From Lactobacillus amylovorus DSM 20531 (GTDB lineage Bacteria; Bacillota; Bacilli; Lactobacillales; Lactobacillaceae), in the NCBI RefSeq assembly GCF_002706375.1, contig NZ_CP017706.1, forward strand, positions 1,426,001-1,490,000: a stretch of 64,000 nt of DNA. Direction: 5' to 3'. The translations under genes and the position numbers were made by a program. The notes beneath the pieces are model-generated. The model saw only the letters and a list, made by a program, of their open reading frames with translations. It ran no database searches and was not told the origin of the DNA. Position 1 is the stretch's first letter, and each line of letters opens with the position of its first letter. This document shows, one piece after another, positions 1 to 6,743 of this stretch.

Positions 1-2
1 AT

Positions 3-266
3 AGTGAAAAGATAACTTTAGATAAAGATACTAAGGAAAAAATCGAAAATTTTCCTGAACCTAAAGATGCATCAGTAAAGTGGAAAGGTACCTTTCCACT
101 TGAAGAGTTAATATCACAACTTGATTTTTATATTAAGGGAAATGAACAGTTACTAAAATTGTCAAAAGATGAAAGTAAGAAAAAACATTTTAAGAGAGTA
201 TGTAATACTAAAAATTATATAATCTATGAAATTTTTAAAAATGTAAAATATCGTAAATTGCAATAA
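3..266 (+). pseudogene. 3' fragment of an unknown gene, cut off by IS30
   Basis: The frame is open from the window edge to a TAA at 264-266, but only positions 3-251 are native. The last codons (RKLQ, stop) are read from the terminal inverted repeat of the IS30 copy that begins at 252. The visible 83 or so residues are hydrophilic and rich in Lys and Glu, with no membrane segment or motif I recognise. The start lies outside the window. I cannot assign a function. The protein is a truncated product unless the missing 3' part lies elsewhere; no continuation is seen on the other side of the IS at 1439. Confidence 0.6.
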
Positions 267-1438
267 TAACTTGAACACTTTTGTTTAGGCTGTTTGATAG
301 ATGCGATCTAATTCTCTTTCAAAGATTTCATCTGGTGTATGATAAGCCAAGATCTTTCTTGGCAATGAATTGCACCAAGTTTCAATGTCAATGATTTGTT
401 GGAGAGAGTAGTTATGAATATAGTCACCTTTAGGAATGAATCTGCGAATAAGGCCATTATGCCTCTCTACAGTGCCTTTATCACAAGAAGTATATGGATG
501 AGCATAATAAACTAGTGATTTGGAAATATCTTCCAGCTGAGATAGATCCGCAAATTCAGAACCATTATCAGTCGTAATAGTTTTAAAGATATCGTTCCAA
601 TGCTCGCTGTATTGCTTGCGCAGACTTTTAAAGGCATTCATTACACTGGCAGCTGTTTTATCTGGGATTTTAATAATTAGGAACTCACGGCTCATGCGTT
701 CAGACAAAGTTAGCAGCACTTCGTCGTCCTTGGTCTTATGGCCTAAAACAAGATCACATTCCCAATGCCCAAACACATCACGCTTATTAACTTCCTGTGG
801 TCGTTGTTCAATACTGCGGCCTAGCTTCTTCTTATTTTTACGAATGCGATGAATTTTGGTATTGCGCTTGAGTTTCTCTGGCAAATCATAGTTATGGATG
901 TTTAACAAGCCTTGATCGACATAATTATAAAGCGTCCTGGTGCAGACAATATCGTTGCTGGTAAATTCCCCTACAGCAGTGCAGCGATTACTGCAGGCGT
1001 CGAGCGACCAGCCATCTTCAAAAAAGTGCTGTTGGACGTAATCAATAAACTTATGCTTCTTAAGAAAATCCGATTTGCGTCCACAGTATCGACGATTGTT
1101 TTGATAAACACTCTGACCTTGTTGGGCTTTATAACGTTTAACTTTACCGTGATACAGCTTAACAGCCCCTCGTTTGATCTCATAGTGAATTGTACTAGGG
1201 GAACAGCCAATTTCTCGAGCGATGGAACGCAAAGAACAATGATCTTTCAAACGAGTTTGAATAATAACTCGCTCTTCAAGCGATAGATGTGTTCCTTTTT
1301 TACGCTTGTCCATGATATAATGTAGTGAGTACATTTTGACCTCCATAGATGTTTTTGTGGTTATTAACATTCTATCAAACAGGTCCAAATGGACTTTTTA
1401 TTTTCTATCAAGTGTTCAATTTAATTTTACAATCGGCG
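252..1438 (-). mobile_element. IS30-family insertion sequence, copy A
   Basis: This 1187-bp element carries one transposase on the minus strand. Comparing it with copy B (19128-20309) fixes the ends, because identity stops at the same bases on both sides. The terminal repeats are imperfect and about 29 bp: 252-280 and the complement of 1410-1438 share about 22 positions, including the inner TTGAACACTT. The flanking bases are AT-rich but not a clear direct repeat (9 of 13 alike). This copy may therefore have lost its target duplication through recombination or deletion. Confidence 0.85.
285..1334 (-). CDS. IS30-family transposase (copy A)
   Basis: The product (350 aa) catalyses transposition of the surrounding IS. 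An N-terminal helix-turn-helix region carries the motif LRSIAREIGCSPSTIHYEIKR, here spanning roughly residues 30-50. A DDE catalytic core follows, with FGHWECDLVLG, TTDNGSEF and the terminal HNGLIRRFIPKG block typical of IS30. I chose ATG 1334 because it follows GAGG and matches the start of the homologous copy at 19233; upstream in-frame ATG codons lie in the IS leader. The frame is intact, so the enzyme could be active. It is roughly 80 percent or more identical by eye to copy B, so the two copies are not a very recent duplication. Confidence 0.93.
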   Translation of the reverse strand: MYSLHYIMDKRKKGTHLSLEERVIIQTRLKDHCSLRSIAREIGCSPSTIHYEIKRGAVKLYHGKVKRYKAQQGQSVYQNNRRYCGRKSDFLKKHKFIDYVQQHFFEDGWSLDACSNRCTAVGEFTSNDIVCTRTLYNYVDQGLLNIHNYDLPEKLKRNTKIHRIRKNKKKLGRSIEQRPQEVNKRDVFGHWECDLVLGHKTKDDEVLLTLSERMSREFLIIKIPDKTAASVMNAFKSLRKQYSEHWNDIFKTITTDNGSEFADLSQLEDISKSLVYYAHPYTSCDKGTVERHNGLIRRFIPKGDYIHNYSLQQIIDIETWCNSLPRKILAYHTPDEIFERELDRIYQTA

Positions 1439-1662
1439 AAAGCAAAAAAATAAAGGTAATAAAAAATTGATAAGTAATTTGAATGAAATTATTTTGAATC
1501 ATATACGAGATTTTTATGCTTGTAAAAAAATAACCAACTATGAAAAAACAAAATAGACTATAAAATGCTTATTTCCAAGACTTAATAAGTTTTAATTATA
1601 TATAGTAAAAATGATTATAATTAATATAAAGAGAAGCTAGTTTAAATAAAGGAAAAATATAG

Positions 1663-3510
1663 ATGGTAGATAAATGTAAATCATTTGTGCATAAGCATTG
1701 TACGGATATTATAGTTGTGATTTTGATAGCTATCCTAGTAGAAATTAATACGCTAATTTTAAATTTCCCCATTTTTAGGGTCTATAAGCGCTTTTTTCTT
1801 TTAAATCTTTGTTTGTGGTTTCTAATATATAAATTTTTTCAGGCTATCAGTAATAATTATTGGATTTCGCTAACTATAGCAACAAGTTTGAACTTGCTAT
1901 TTTTATTTGGAACTATACTAAAAATAAAATTTAGAAATGAACCAATATTACCAGCTGATTTAAAGATGTTAGGTAATTTGCCAGCATTGTTAAAGATGGT
2001 ACCTATTTCAATAGTAGGATTATTTTTAATAATAGTTATTGCTCTTATAATTGTCTGTGTGATTTTAAGTAAGAAAGTAAAAGTACCAAAATTAAATAGA
2101 TTAGGGCGGACTTTTTGGACACTTGTACCAATTATGATCTTAGGCAGCTCTGTAATATGGAATAGACCTAATACTGTAGGCAATAAGCTAGTTATGAGTC
2201 TGATTCAGGATCCAATGTTTTGGGATCAAACTCAAGGTGTTCAGATACATGGACCTGTAATTCAATTTCTCAGTAATGTAGATATGTCAGTTATGAATAA
2301 ACCTGCTGAATACTCTGAGACAAAAATACAGCATATTACAAACAAATATAAGAGATTAGCTAATGAAATAAATCAAGAACGGAAACATTATATAAAAGAT
2401 CAAACAATTATTTTCAATCTTAGTGAGAGTTTTGCTAATCCTAAAAGAGTCCCTGATATTTCTTTAAATAGTAATCCTATTCCAACCATTGATAATTTAA
2501 AAAGAAAAACTACGTCTGGTTTAATGATGAGTTCAGGTTATGGCGGTGGTACGGCCAATATGGAATATATGACCTTAACAGGTTTAGCAACTTGTAACTT
2601 TTCGCCAACTCTAAATTCACCATACAGTCAATTAGTTCCTCATCAAACTTATACTCCGACGATCTTAAATAGTTTTGATTATTCAGTGGCTATTCATCCT
2701 TATACCAGTGAGTTTTATAATAGAAAGCTTAATTATAAGAAATTTGGCTTTGATCGATTCTATTCGTTGGATAATAAGAAGTATCAGATCAAGCATAAGA
2801 AAACAATCGATAATAATGAATATCAATCTGATGAAACTGCTTATGATAATTTAATGGATGAATTACGTAGACATCGTGGTGGACAGTTTATTAATTTGAT
2901 CACGATGCAGAATCACTTGCCATATGATCATCTATATAAGAAGAAAGCAGTTACTGCAAAAGTACGTAATCATACTAGTAAACAGGAACTAGAGAACTAT
3001 GCTACCGGTATTCATTACACAGATAAGGCAGTCGCTAAAGCGATAGATGAAATCAATAATATATCTAGTCCAATTACGTTGGTATTTTATGGTGATCATT
3101 TACCAGGTCTTTACAAAAATAATATGAAGAAAGACGGTCTTGCTTTGCATAAGACTGACTACTTTATCTATTCAAACAAAGCAGCTATAAAGCAAGGCGC
3201 TAAGCGATTAAAAGAACACACCAAGTATGTGGCACCAAATGATTTCATTGCTATGGTATTGAAGCAAACTAATTCCAAAGTAACTCCATATCAGGCATTA
3301 TTGACTAAGGTCTGGCAAGAATTACCGACTTTTTCTGTTGATTCAACAGGTACATCTAGCAAACCACAATTTGTTAACCAGAAAGGTAAGATAGTTAAAT
3401 ATTCTTTTTTTACTGCTAAACAAAAGAAATTATGGCACGAGTATTTGCTAGTTCAATATGATTTAACTGCTGGTAAGAATTATGTGAAAAATACTGGAAT
3501 GATGAAGTGA
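1663..3510 (+). CDS. LtaS-like membrane phosphoglycerol transferase (sulfatase fold)
   Basis: The 615-aa protein has about five N-terminal membrane segments (residues 15-190), then an extracellular sulfatase-type domain. This is the architecture of lipoteichoic acid synthase and related phosphoglycerol transferases. Metal and active-site motifs are visible: NLSESFANP (first metal Glu), GGGTANMEYMTLTG (nucleophile Thr region), and FYGDHLPGLY (Asp-His metal pair). It would move glycerol phosphate from phosphatidylglycerol onto a surface acceptor. It stands alone between IS30 and IS66, with a rho-independent terminator just downstream. Whether it is the housekeeping LtaS or an accessory paralogue cannot be told here. 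The IS-flanked position and AT-rich codons favour an accessory copy. Confidence 0.8.
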   Translation: MVDKCKSFVHKHCTDIIVVILIAILVEINTLILNFPIFRVYKRFFLLNLCLWFLIYKFFQAISNNYWISLTIATSLNLLFLFGTILKIKFRNEPILPADLKMLGNLPALLKMVPISIVGLFLIIVIALIIVCVILSKKVKVPKLNRLGRTFWTLVPIMILGSSVIWNRPNTVGNKLVMSLIQDPMFWDQTQGVQIHGPVIQFLSNVDMSVMNKPAEYSETKIQHITNKYKRLANEINQERKHYIKDQTIIFNLSESFANPKRVPDISLNSNPIPTIDNLKRKTTSGLMMSSGYGGGTANMEYMTLTGLATCNFSPTLNSPYSQLVPHQTYTPTILNSFDYSVAIHPYTSEFYNRKLNYKKFGFDRFYSLDNKKYQIKHKKTIDNNEYQSDETAYDNLMDELRRHRGGQFINLITMQNHLPYDHLYKKKAVTAKVRNHTSKQELENYATGIHYTDKAVAKAIDEINNISSPITLVFYGDHLPGLYKNNMKKDGLALHKTDYFIYSNKAAIKQGAKRLKEHTKYVAPNDFIAMVLKQTNSKVTPYQALLTKVWQELPTFSVDSTGTSSKPQFVNQKGKIVKYSFFTAKQKKLWHEYLLVQYDLTAGKNYVKNTGMMK

Positions 3511-3525
3511 TATCGTAAGATGAAT

Positions 3526-3551
3526 GCATCCCTTTGTGGGATGCTTTTTTT
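3526..3551 (+). terminator. Rho-independent terminator of the LtaS-like gene
   Basis: A GCATCCC/GGGATGC stem with a five-base loop is followed by seven T, starting 15 bp after the stop codon. Confidence 0.85.
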
Positions 3552-3553
3552 GA

Positions 3554-3619
3554 TATAATTTAAGTGTTGTTAAACTGCAGCTCCAGTAATCTCTGGTTTA
3601 GAGGTTTTTGGAGCTTTTT
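3554..3619 (+). ncRNA. Candidate small RNA: extended -10 plus short hairpin terminator
   Basis: Immediately after the terminator lies TGATATAAT, an extended -10 (TATAAT 3554-3559). About 20 bases later comes a 15-bp hairpin (AGCTCCAGTAATCTC paired with GAGGTTTTTGGAGCT, with G-T pairs and one mismatch) ending in TTTTT. No ORF lies in between. A matching arrangement occurs at 14605-14686, with the same promoter and hairpin sequence. It may be a short RNA of about 50 nt or a mobile promoter-terminator cassette. Confidence 0.4.
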
Positions 3620-3691
3620 GTGATATGGATTGTAGATTATTCACGAGAAGTATATTAGTAATGTAAGCGTCAAATAACAGAGTGTATTGAA

Positions 3692-3722
3692 AAAAACGTT
3701 CTAGTTTGATTTTCTAGAACGG
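3692..3722 (-). terminator. Terminator at the IS66 operon end
   Basis: Read on the minus strand, GCCGTTCTAG and CTAGAACG arms are followed by a run of T, 18 bp beyond the tnpC stop. Confidence 0.65.
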
Positions 3723-3739
3723 CTTTCTTCTCATATTCT

Positions 3740-4727
3740 CTATTTACACATCTTTTGAATCTCTTTTTGCCATGGCAAATAAGCTTCTAGTGCCTCCGAG
3801 TTTAAGCTCTCCTCGTTAGGCAGCTTTTGAAGCAGGTAATTTAAATATTTTTCTGGATCTAGTCCATGTCTTTTGGCTGTTTCAATCAAGCTCAAAATGA
3901 TGCCGCTCGTCTGTGCACCGGCAAAACTTTGCGAGAACAGCCAGTTCTTGCGTCCCATCACCAGCGACTTGACAGCACGTTCGGCCTTGTTATTAGATAG
4001 TTCCAAACGGCCATCGAGCAATACATGTTCAAAGGTTTCCTGATGTTTTAAGGCATAATTGATTGCACGGCCGAGTTTGGAGCCGGGTAATACAGAAATC
4101 TCCTGCCGCCTGCACCAGTCAAAGAAGTCTTCCATTAGCGGCTTTAACTGTTCCTGTCGGGGTTGATATCGTTCTTCGCTGCTTAAATGTTCCCATTCTT
4201 TTTCTAGACGGAACCATTTGCGTGCAGTATTTCCAACCCTGTTTGGCAATTGATTTATCAGAGGCATTTTGCGCTACCGCTTCAAAGAACTTTCTTCTCA
4301 CATGGGCACAGCAGCCAACTAGGGTAGCTTCAGGTAATCGCTGGTAAGCCTGCCACATGTCGCAATGCAAGAAGCCGGCGTAAGCGCCTAAGAAGTCAAG
4401 CGCTACTTGACCGCTGCGATGCGGATTATGATGATAAAGCGTAATGCCATGTTTATCATGCCTGCCGGAAAGGAAAACCCAATAATAGGTTTTAGCTGTT
4501 TTGCTTTCTAAGACCCTATAGTAAGTTTCATCGGCATGCAAAACAGGTTGGGTTAACAGTTTTGTTTTAAGCAGGTCATATATTGGCTTAAAGTAGTACT
4601 CTGTACTCTTTAGCCCCCAGTTGTTTAAGTGTTGGCGTGAAATATTCAGTCCCATTTTTCGCCAATAGCTTTCCTGGCGATAGTCCGGGACTTTCATTTC
4701 ATACTTTTGATATAGGTTTGATTGCAA
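3740..4727 (-). pseudogene. IS66 transposase TnpC, truncated and frameshifted
   Basis: Two overlapping frames (4119-4727, then 3740-4267) together encode the DDE part of an IS66 transposase. The first has HADETYYRVLE, FLHCDMWQAYQ and GCCAHVRRKFFEA. The second continues with LDGRLELSNNKAERAVKSL and the typical C-terminal ETAKRHGLDPEKYL. Normal TnpC is about 500 aa and begins with a helical and zinc-binding region; that part is absent here, because the frame starts at KYEMKVPDYRQESYW. The shift occurs near 4255-4270, just after the AHVRRKFF block. It therefore carries two lesions: an N-terminal deletion and a frameshift. Confidence 0.88.
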
Positions 4728-5025
4728 AACCTTTCATTAACCAGTCGACCTGCTCAGAAGAGAGGGCTTGGACCTCGTTTTGATTCTGCGGCCAGCTCAT
4801 CTTGCCGTTTTCAAAGCGTTTATACAATAGCCAATATCCTTGGCCGTCCCAATACAGGGCTTTAAAATGGTCTTTTCTGCCGCCGCAAAAGAGAAAGACC
4901 TGGCCCTGAAAAGGATCAATTTGAAACTGTTCCTTTATTAGGCAAGCCAGCCCATCAATGCCTTTGCGCAGGTCGGTTTTGCCGCAAACAAGATAGACTT
5001 GGCCCAAGTCACAAAGATTAATCAT
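4699..5025 (-). CDS. tnpB: IS66 accessory protein TnpB
   Basis: This 108-aa protein shows the IS66 Orf2/TnpB signature: YLVCGKTDLRKGIDGLA, then GQVFLFCGGRKDHFKALYWD and GYWLLYKRFENG. It is needed for IS66 transposition, although its biochemical role is not settled. It overlaps the upstream small ORF by four bases (start at 5025) and the remaining tnpC frame downstream. The length is near the family norm of 110-120 aa, so this gene looks intact even though its transposase partner is broken. Confidence 0.9.
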   Translation of the reverse strand: MINLCDLGQVYLVCGKTDLRKGIDGLACLIKEQFQIDPFQGQVFLFCGGRKDHFKALYWDGQGYWLLYKRFENGKMSWPQNQNEVQALSSEQVDWLMKGFAIKPISKV

Positions 5026-5213
5026 GATAAGACCTTTTCCAAAAGTTTATCCATCAATTCGGGATCTATACTACTGTAGAAGTCTAGCTCTAGATCATTC
5101 TTCTTTAAACAAAGCAACAGATTATTCCGCGGTGAACGAGACCTTTGGGGTCTTTGCGGCTGTTTGAGCGCTACAATCGGATGTTGTTTTTCGGACATAT
5201 TATTAACCTCCAT
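5022..5213 (-). CDS. IS66 first small ORF (TnpA-like)
   Basis: The 63-aa product sits first in the IS66 operon and overlaps tnpB by four bases, suggesting translational coupling. It is basic in the middle (RPQRSRSPRNN) and ends in a short helix. Classical IS66 TnpA proteins are longer and carry a helix-turn-helix, which I do not see, so this is either a short lineage-specific version or a truncated one. The second Met (MSEKQHP, 15 nt in) follows GGTTAATA, and either start is possible. Confidence 0.6.
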   Translation of the reverse strand: MEVNNMSEKQHPIVALKQPQRPQRSRSPRNNLLLCLKKNDLELDFYSSIDPELMDKLLEKVLS

Positions 5214-5368
5214 TAATTTGATAAATTAATCATAGCCGAAGAAGGTGAAGAGGTTAATACACTCTGTTATTTGACGCTTACGAAGTAGTAACTCTTGGTA
5301 TTGAATACTATTAATCGATTTAGATTAGTTTGAAGATTATTTGGTTCATAAAAAGTAATATCTTTTGA

Positions 5369-5390
5369 AAAGAGGACTTTGTCCTCTTCT
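5369..5390. terminator. Hairpin after rpoN
   Basis: AAGAGGAC-ttt-GTCCTCTT forms a perfect 8-bp stem. Read on the minus strand it is followed by a short T-rich stretch, 22 bp past the rpoN stop. Confidence 0.65.
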
Positions 5391-5411
5391 TTAATTTATT
5401 TAGAAAAATTA

Positions 5412-6653
5412 TTATTGTATCCGTTTGAACTGATTAGGAATCGATAATTTTTTACGATATTTTGCTACTGTTCGTCTAGAAATATCTATTTTTTGCGTTT
5501 TAAGTTTATTGACTATTTTTTGATCTGATAAAGGGTGTGTTTTATCTTCTGATTCTATGATTTCACTAATAGAATTTAATATACTTCCTTGCGACAAATT
5601 GTTTACTGATCGTGAACTAAAAAGTCTTGAAAGCGGAAAAACACCAAATTCACATTGAAAATATTTATCTTTAGTTGTTCTACTTATTGTAGAAATATTA
5701 AACTTTGTTTCATTTGCAACTTCTTGCTTTGTTAAAGTATTCAATTTTTTACCATTAGTTTTAAAAAATTGAGCTTGTTTTTTAGCAATTACGTTAGAAA
5801 TTAATAGTAAAGTTTCTTCTCGTCTATGATAGCTTCTTTCTAAGGATTTGGCTTTATGACGCTGTGACGAGATAAATTTTGCCATTTCTGAGTCATTGGT
5901 ACTCATTTGAGGAGCATCAAATTCAAATTCAAGCTGATTTTCATTAATTAAACTAACTTGAATCTGGTTACTATTTGTTAATGAGATATATACTTCTGGA
6001 ATTATAAAGGCAGAAGGTTCATTATCATCTAAATCAATAGAAGGCTTTAACTTTTGAATGAAACTTAATATATGTTTTAATTCAATATTTGAAATATGAG
6101 TATTTTTCGTGATTCGTTGGAAATTTCTGTTAGCAATATCTTCAAGATAATTGTTAATAACAAATAAAGTATGAGCTGGAACATTATTAGCATCTTCAAT
6201 CTGAAGTGTTAAAAACTCTTTTACATTTCTAGCACCGATTCCAGCAGGCCCATTCTTCTGAATATCTTTTAGAGCTATATTTAATAAAGATGGAGGATAT
6301 TGATTTTGTTCTAATAGTTGCTTGTAATCTGATATAAACCCATGCTCGTTAAGATTCTGGATAAGATAAATAATTGCATCTAGTAAAAGCGGATTTTTTA
6401 TTTGAAGACTAAACTCGTTAATTAATTTTGTCTTATTTAAATTATTTGATGATTGATTTGGAATCCAATCTAATGTTTGTTCATTGTTAAATTCTTTATT
6501 TTTGACGGTTAGATAAGGAATTTCATCGGATGCTTTACTTAATTGGGAAACTAAATTGCCAAAGGATGTGCTTAAGATGCTTAAATCTTTGATCTGATTT
6601 TCGTTTATACTTTGTTTCTGAGTAATAGAGATTCTCTGTTTTTGTTTAGCCAT
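5412..6653 (-). CDS. rpoN: RNA polymerase sigma-54 factor RpoN
   Basis: The product directs RNA polymerase to -24/-12 promoters and needs an AAA+ activator to open them. The N-terminus is Gln-rich (region I, about residues 1-45), followed by a core-binding region and a DNA-binding C-terminus. The RpoN box appears as SRRTVAKYRKKL (about residues 395-408), close to the consensus ARRTVAKYRE. Length (413 aa) is slightly short but usual for Firmicutes. I chose ATG 6653, which follows AGGTGAG, over the ATG three codons upstream. It diverges from the activator gene at 6744, and a fully matching promoter lies downstream at 9367. This cluster may hold the cell's whole sigma-54 circuit. Confidence 0.93.
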   Translation of the reverse strand: MAKQKQRISITQKQSINENQIKDLSILSTSFGNLVSQLSKASDEIPYLTVKNKEFNNEQTLDWIPNQSSNNLNKTKLINEFSLQIKNPLLLDAIIYLIQNLNEHGFISDYKQLLEQNQYPPSLLNIALKDIQKNGPAGIGARNVKEFLTLQIEDANNVPAHTLFVINNYLEDIANRNFQRITKNTHISNIELKHILSFIQKLKPSIDLDDNEPSAFIIPEVYISLTNSNQIQVSLINENQLEFEFDAPQMSTNDSEMAKFISSQRHKAKSLERSYHRREETLLLISNVIAKKQAQFFKTNGKKLNTLTKQEVANETKFNISTISRTTKDKYFQCEFGVFPLSRLFSSRSVNNLSQGSILNSISEIIESEDKTHPLSDQKIVNKLKTQKIDISRRTVAKYRKKLSIPNQFKRIQ

Positions 6654-6701
6654 AAGTCTCACCTACTTCTATAATAATTATAGGCACTAATTTTAAAATG
6701 C

Positions 6702-6730
6702 AGTGTTTAATTTGCTTAGATAGTGTTTAA
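6702..6730. promoter_or_regulatory. Paired AGTGTTTAA repeats between rpoN and its activator
   Basis: AGTGTTTAA occurs at 6702-6710 and again at 6722-6730, exactly 20 bp apart (about two helical turns). The second copy lies in the activator's leader. The same nonamer forms both arms of the palindrome at 9306-9330, ahead of the sigma-54 promoter. The repetition suggests a binding site for the activator or another regulator of this cluster; this is inference. Confidence 0.45.
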
Positions 6731-6743
6731 AAAGGATACATTT

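Larger units (their letters stand above)
3663..5281 (-). mobile_element. IS66-family element, degenerate
   Basis: The element is bounded by a perfect 26-bp inverted repeat: GTAAGCGTCAAATAACAGAG begins it at 3663, and the complement ends at 5281. It carries tnpA, tnpB and tnpC in order on the minus strand. tnpC lacks its N-terminal third and is frameshifted, so the element is probably unable to move on its own. I could not see a clean 8-bp target duplication. A hairpin with CTAGAACG arms and a T-run (3692-3722, minus strand) ends the operon. Confidence 0.88.

Noticed and set aside
616..1286. Plus-strand ORFs of 78 and 124 codons opposite the IS30 transposase
   Set aside because: They are complementary to the transposase coding frame, and no ribosome site or family resemblance was seen.
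3554..3619. CRISPR-like repeat or tracr RNA
   Set aside because: Only single hairpins with no repeat-spacer series; no cas genes or array anywhere in the window.
5256..5290. 8-bp target duplication of IS66
   Set aside because: Flanks (TTAGTAAT and GAAGTAGT) share only a few bases, so no duplication can be claimed.
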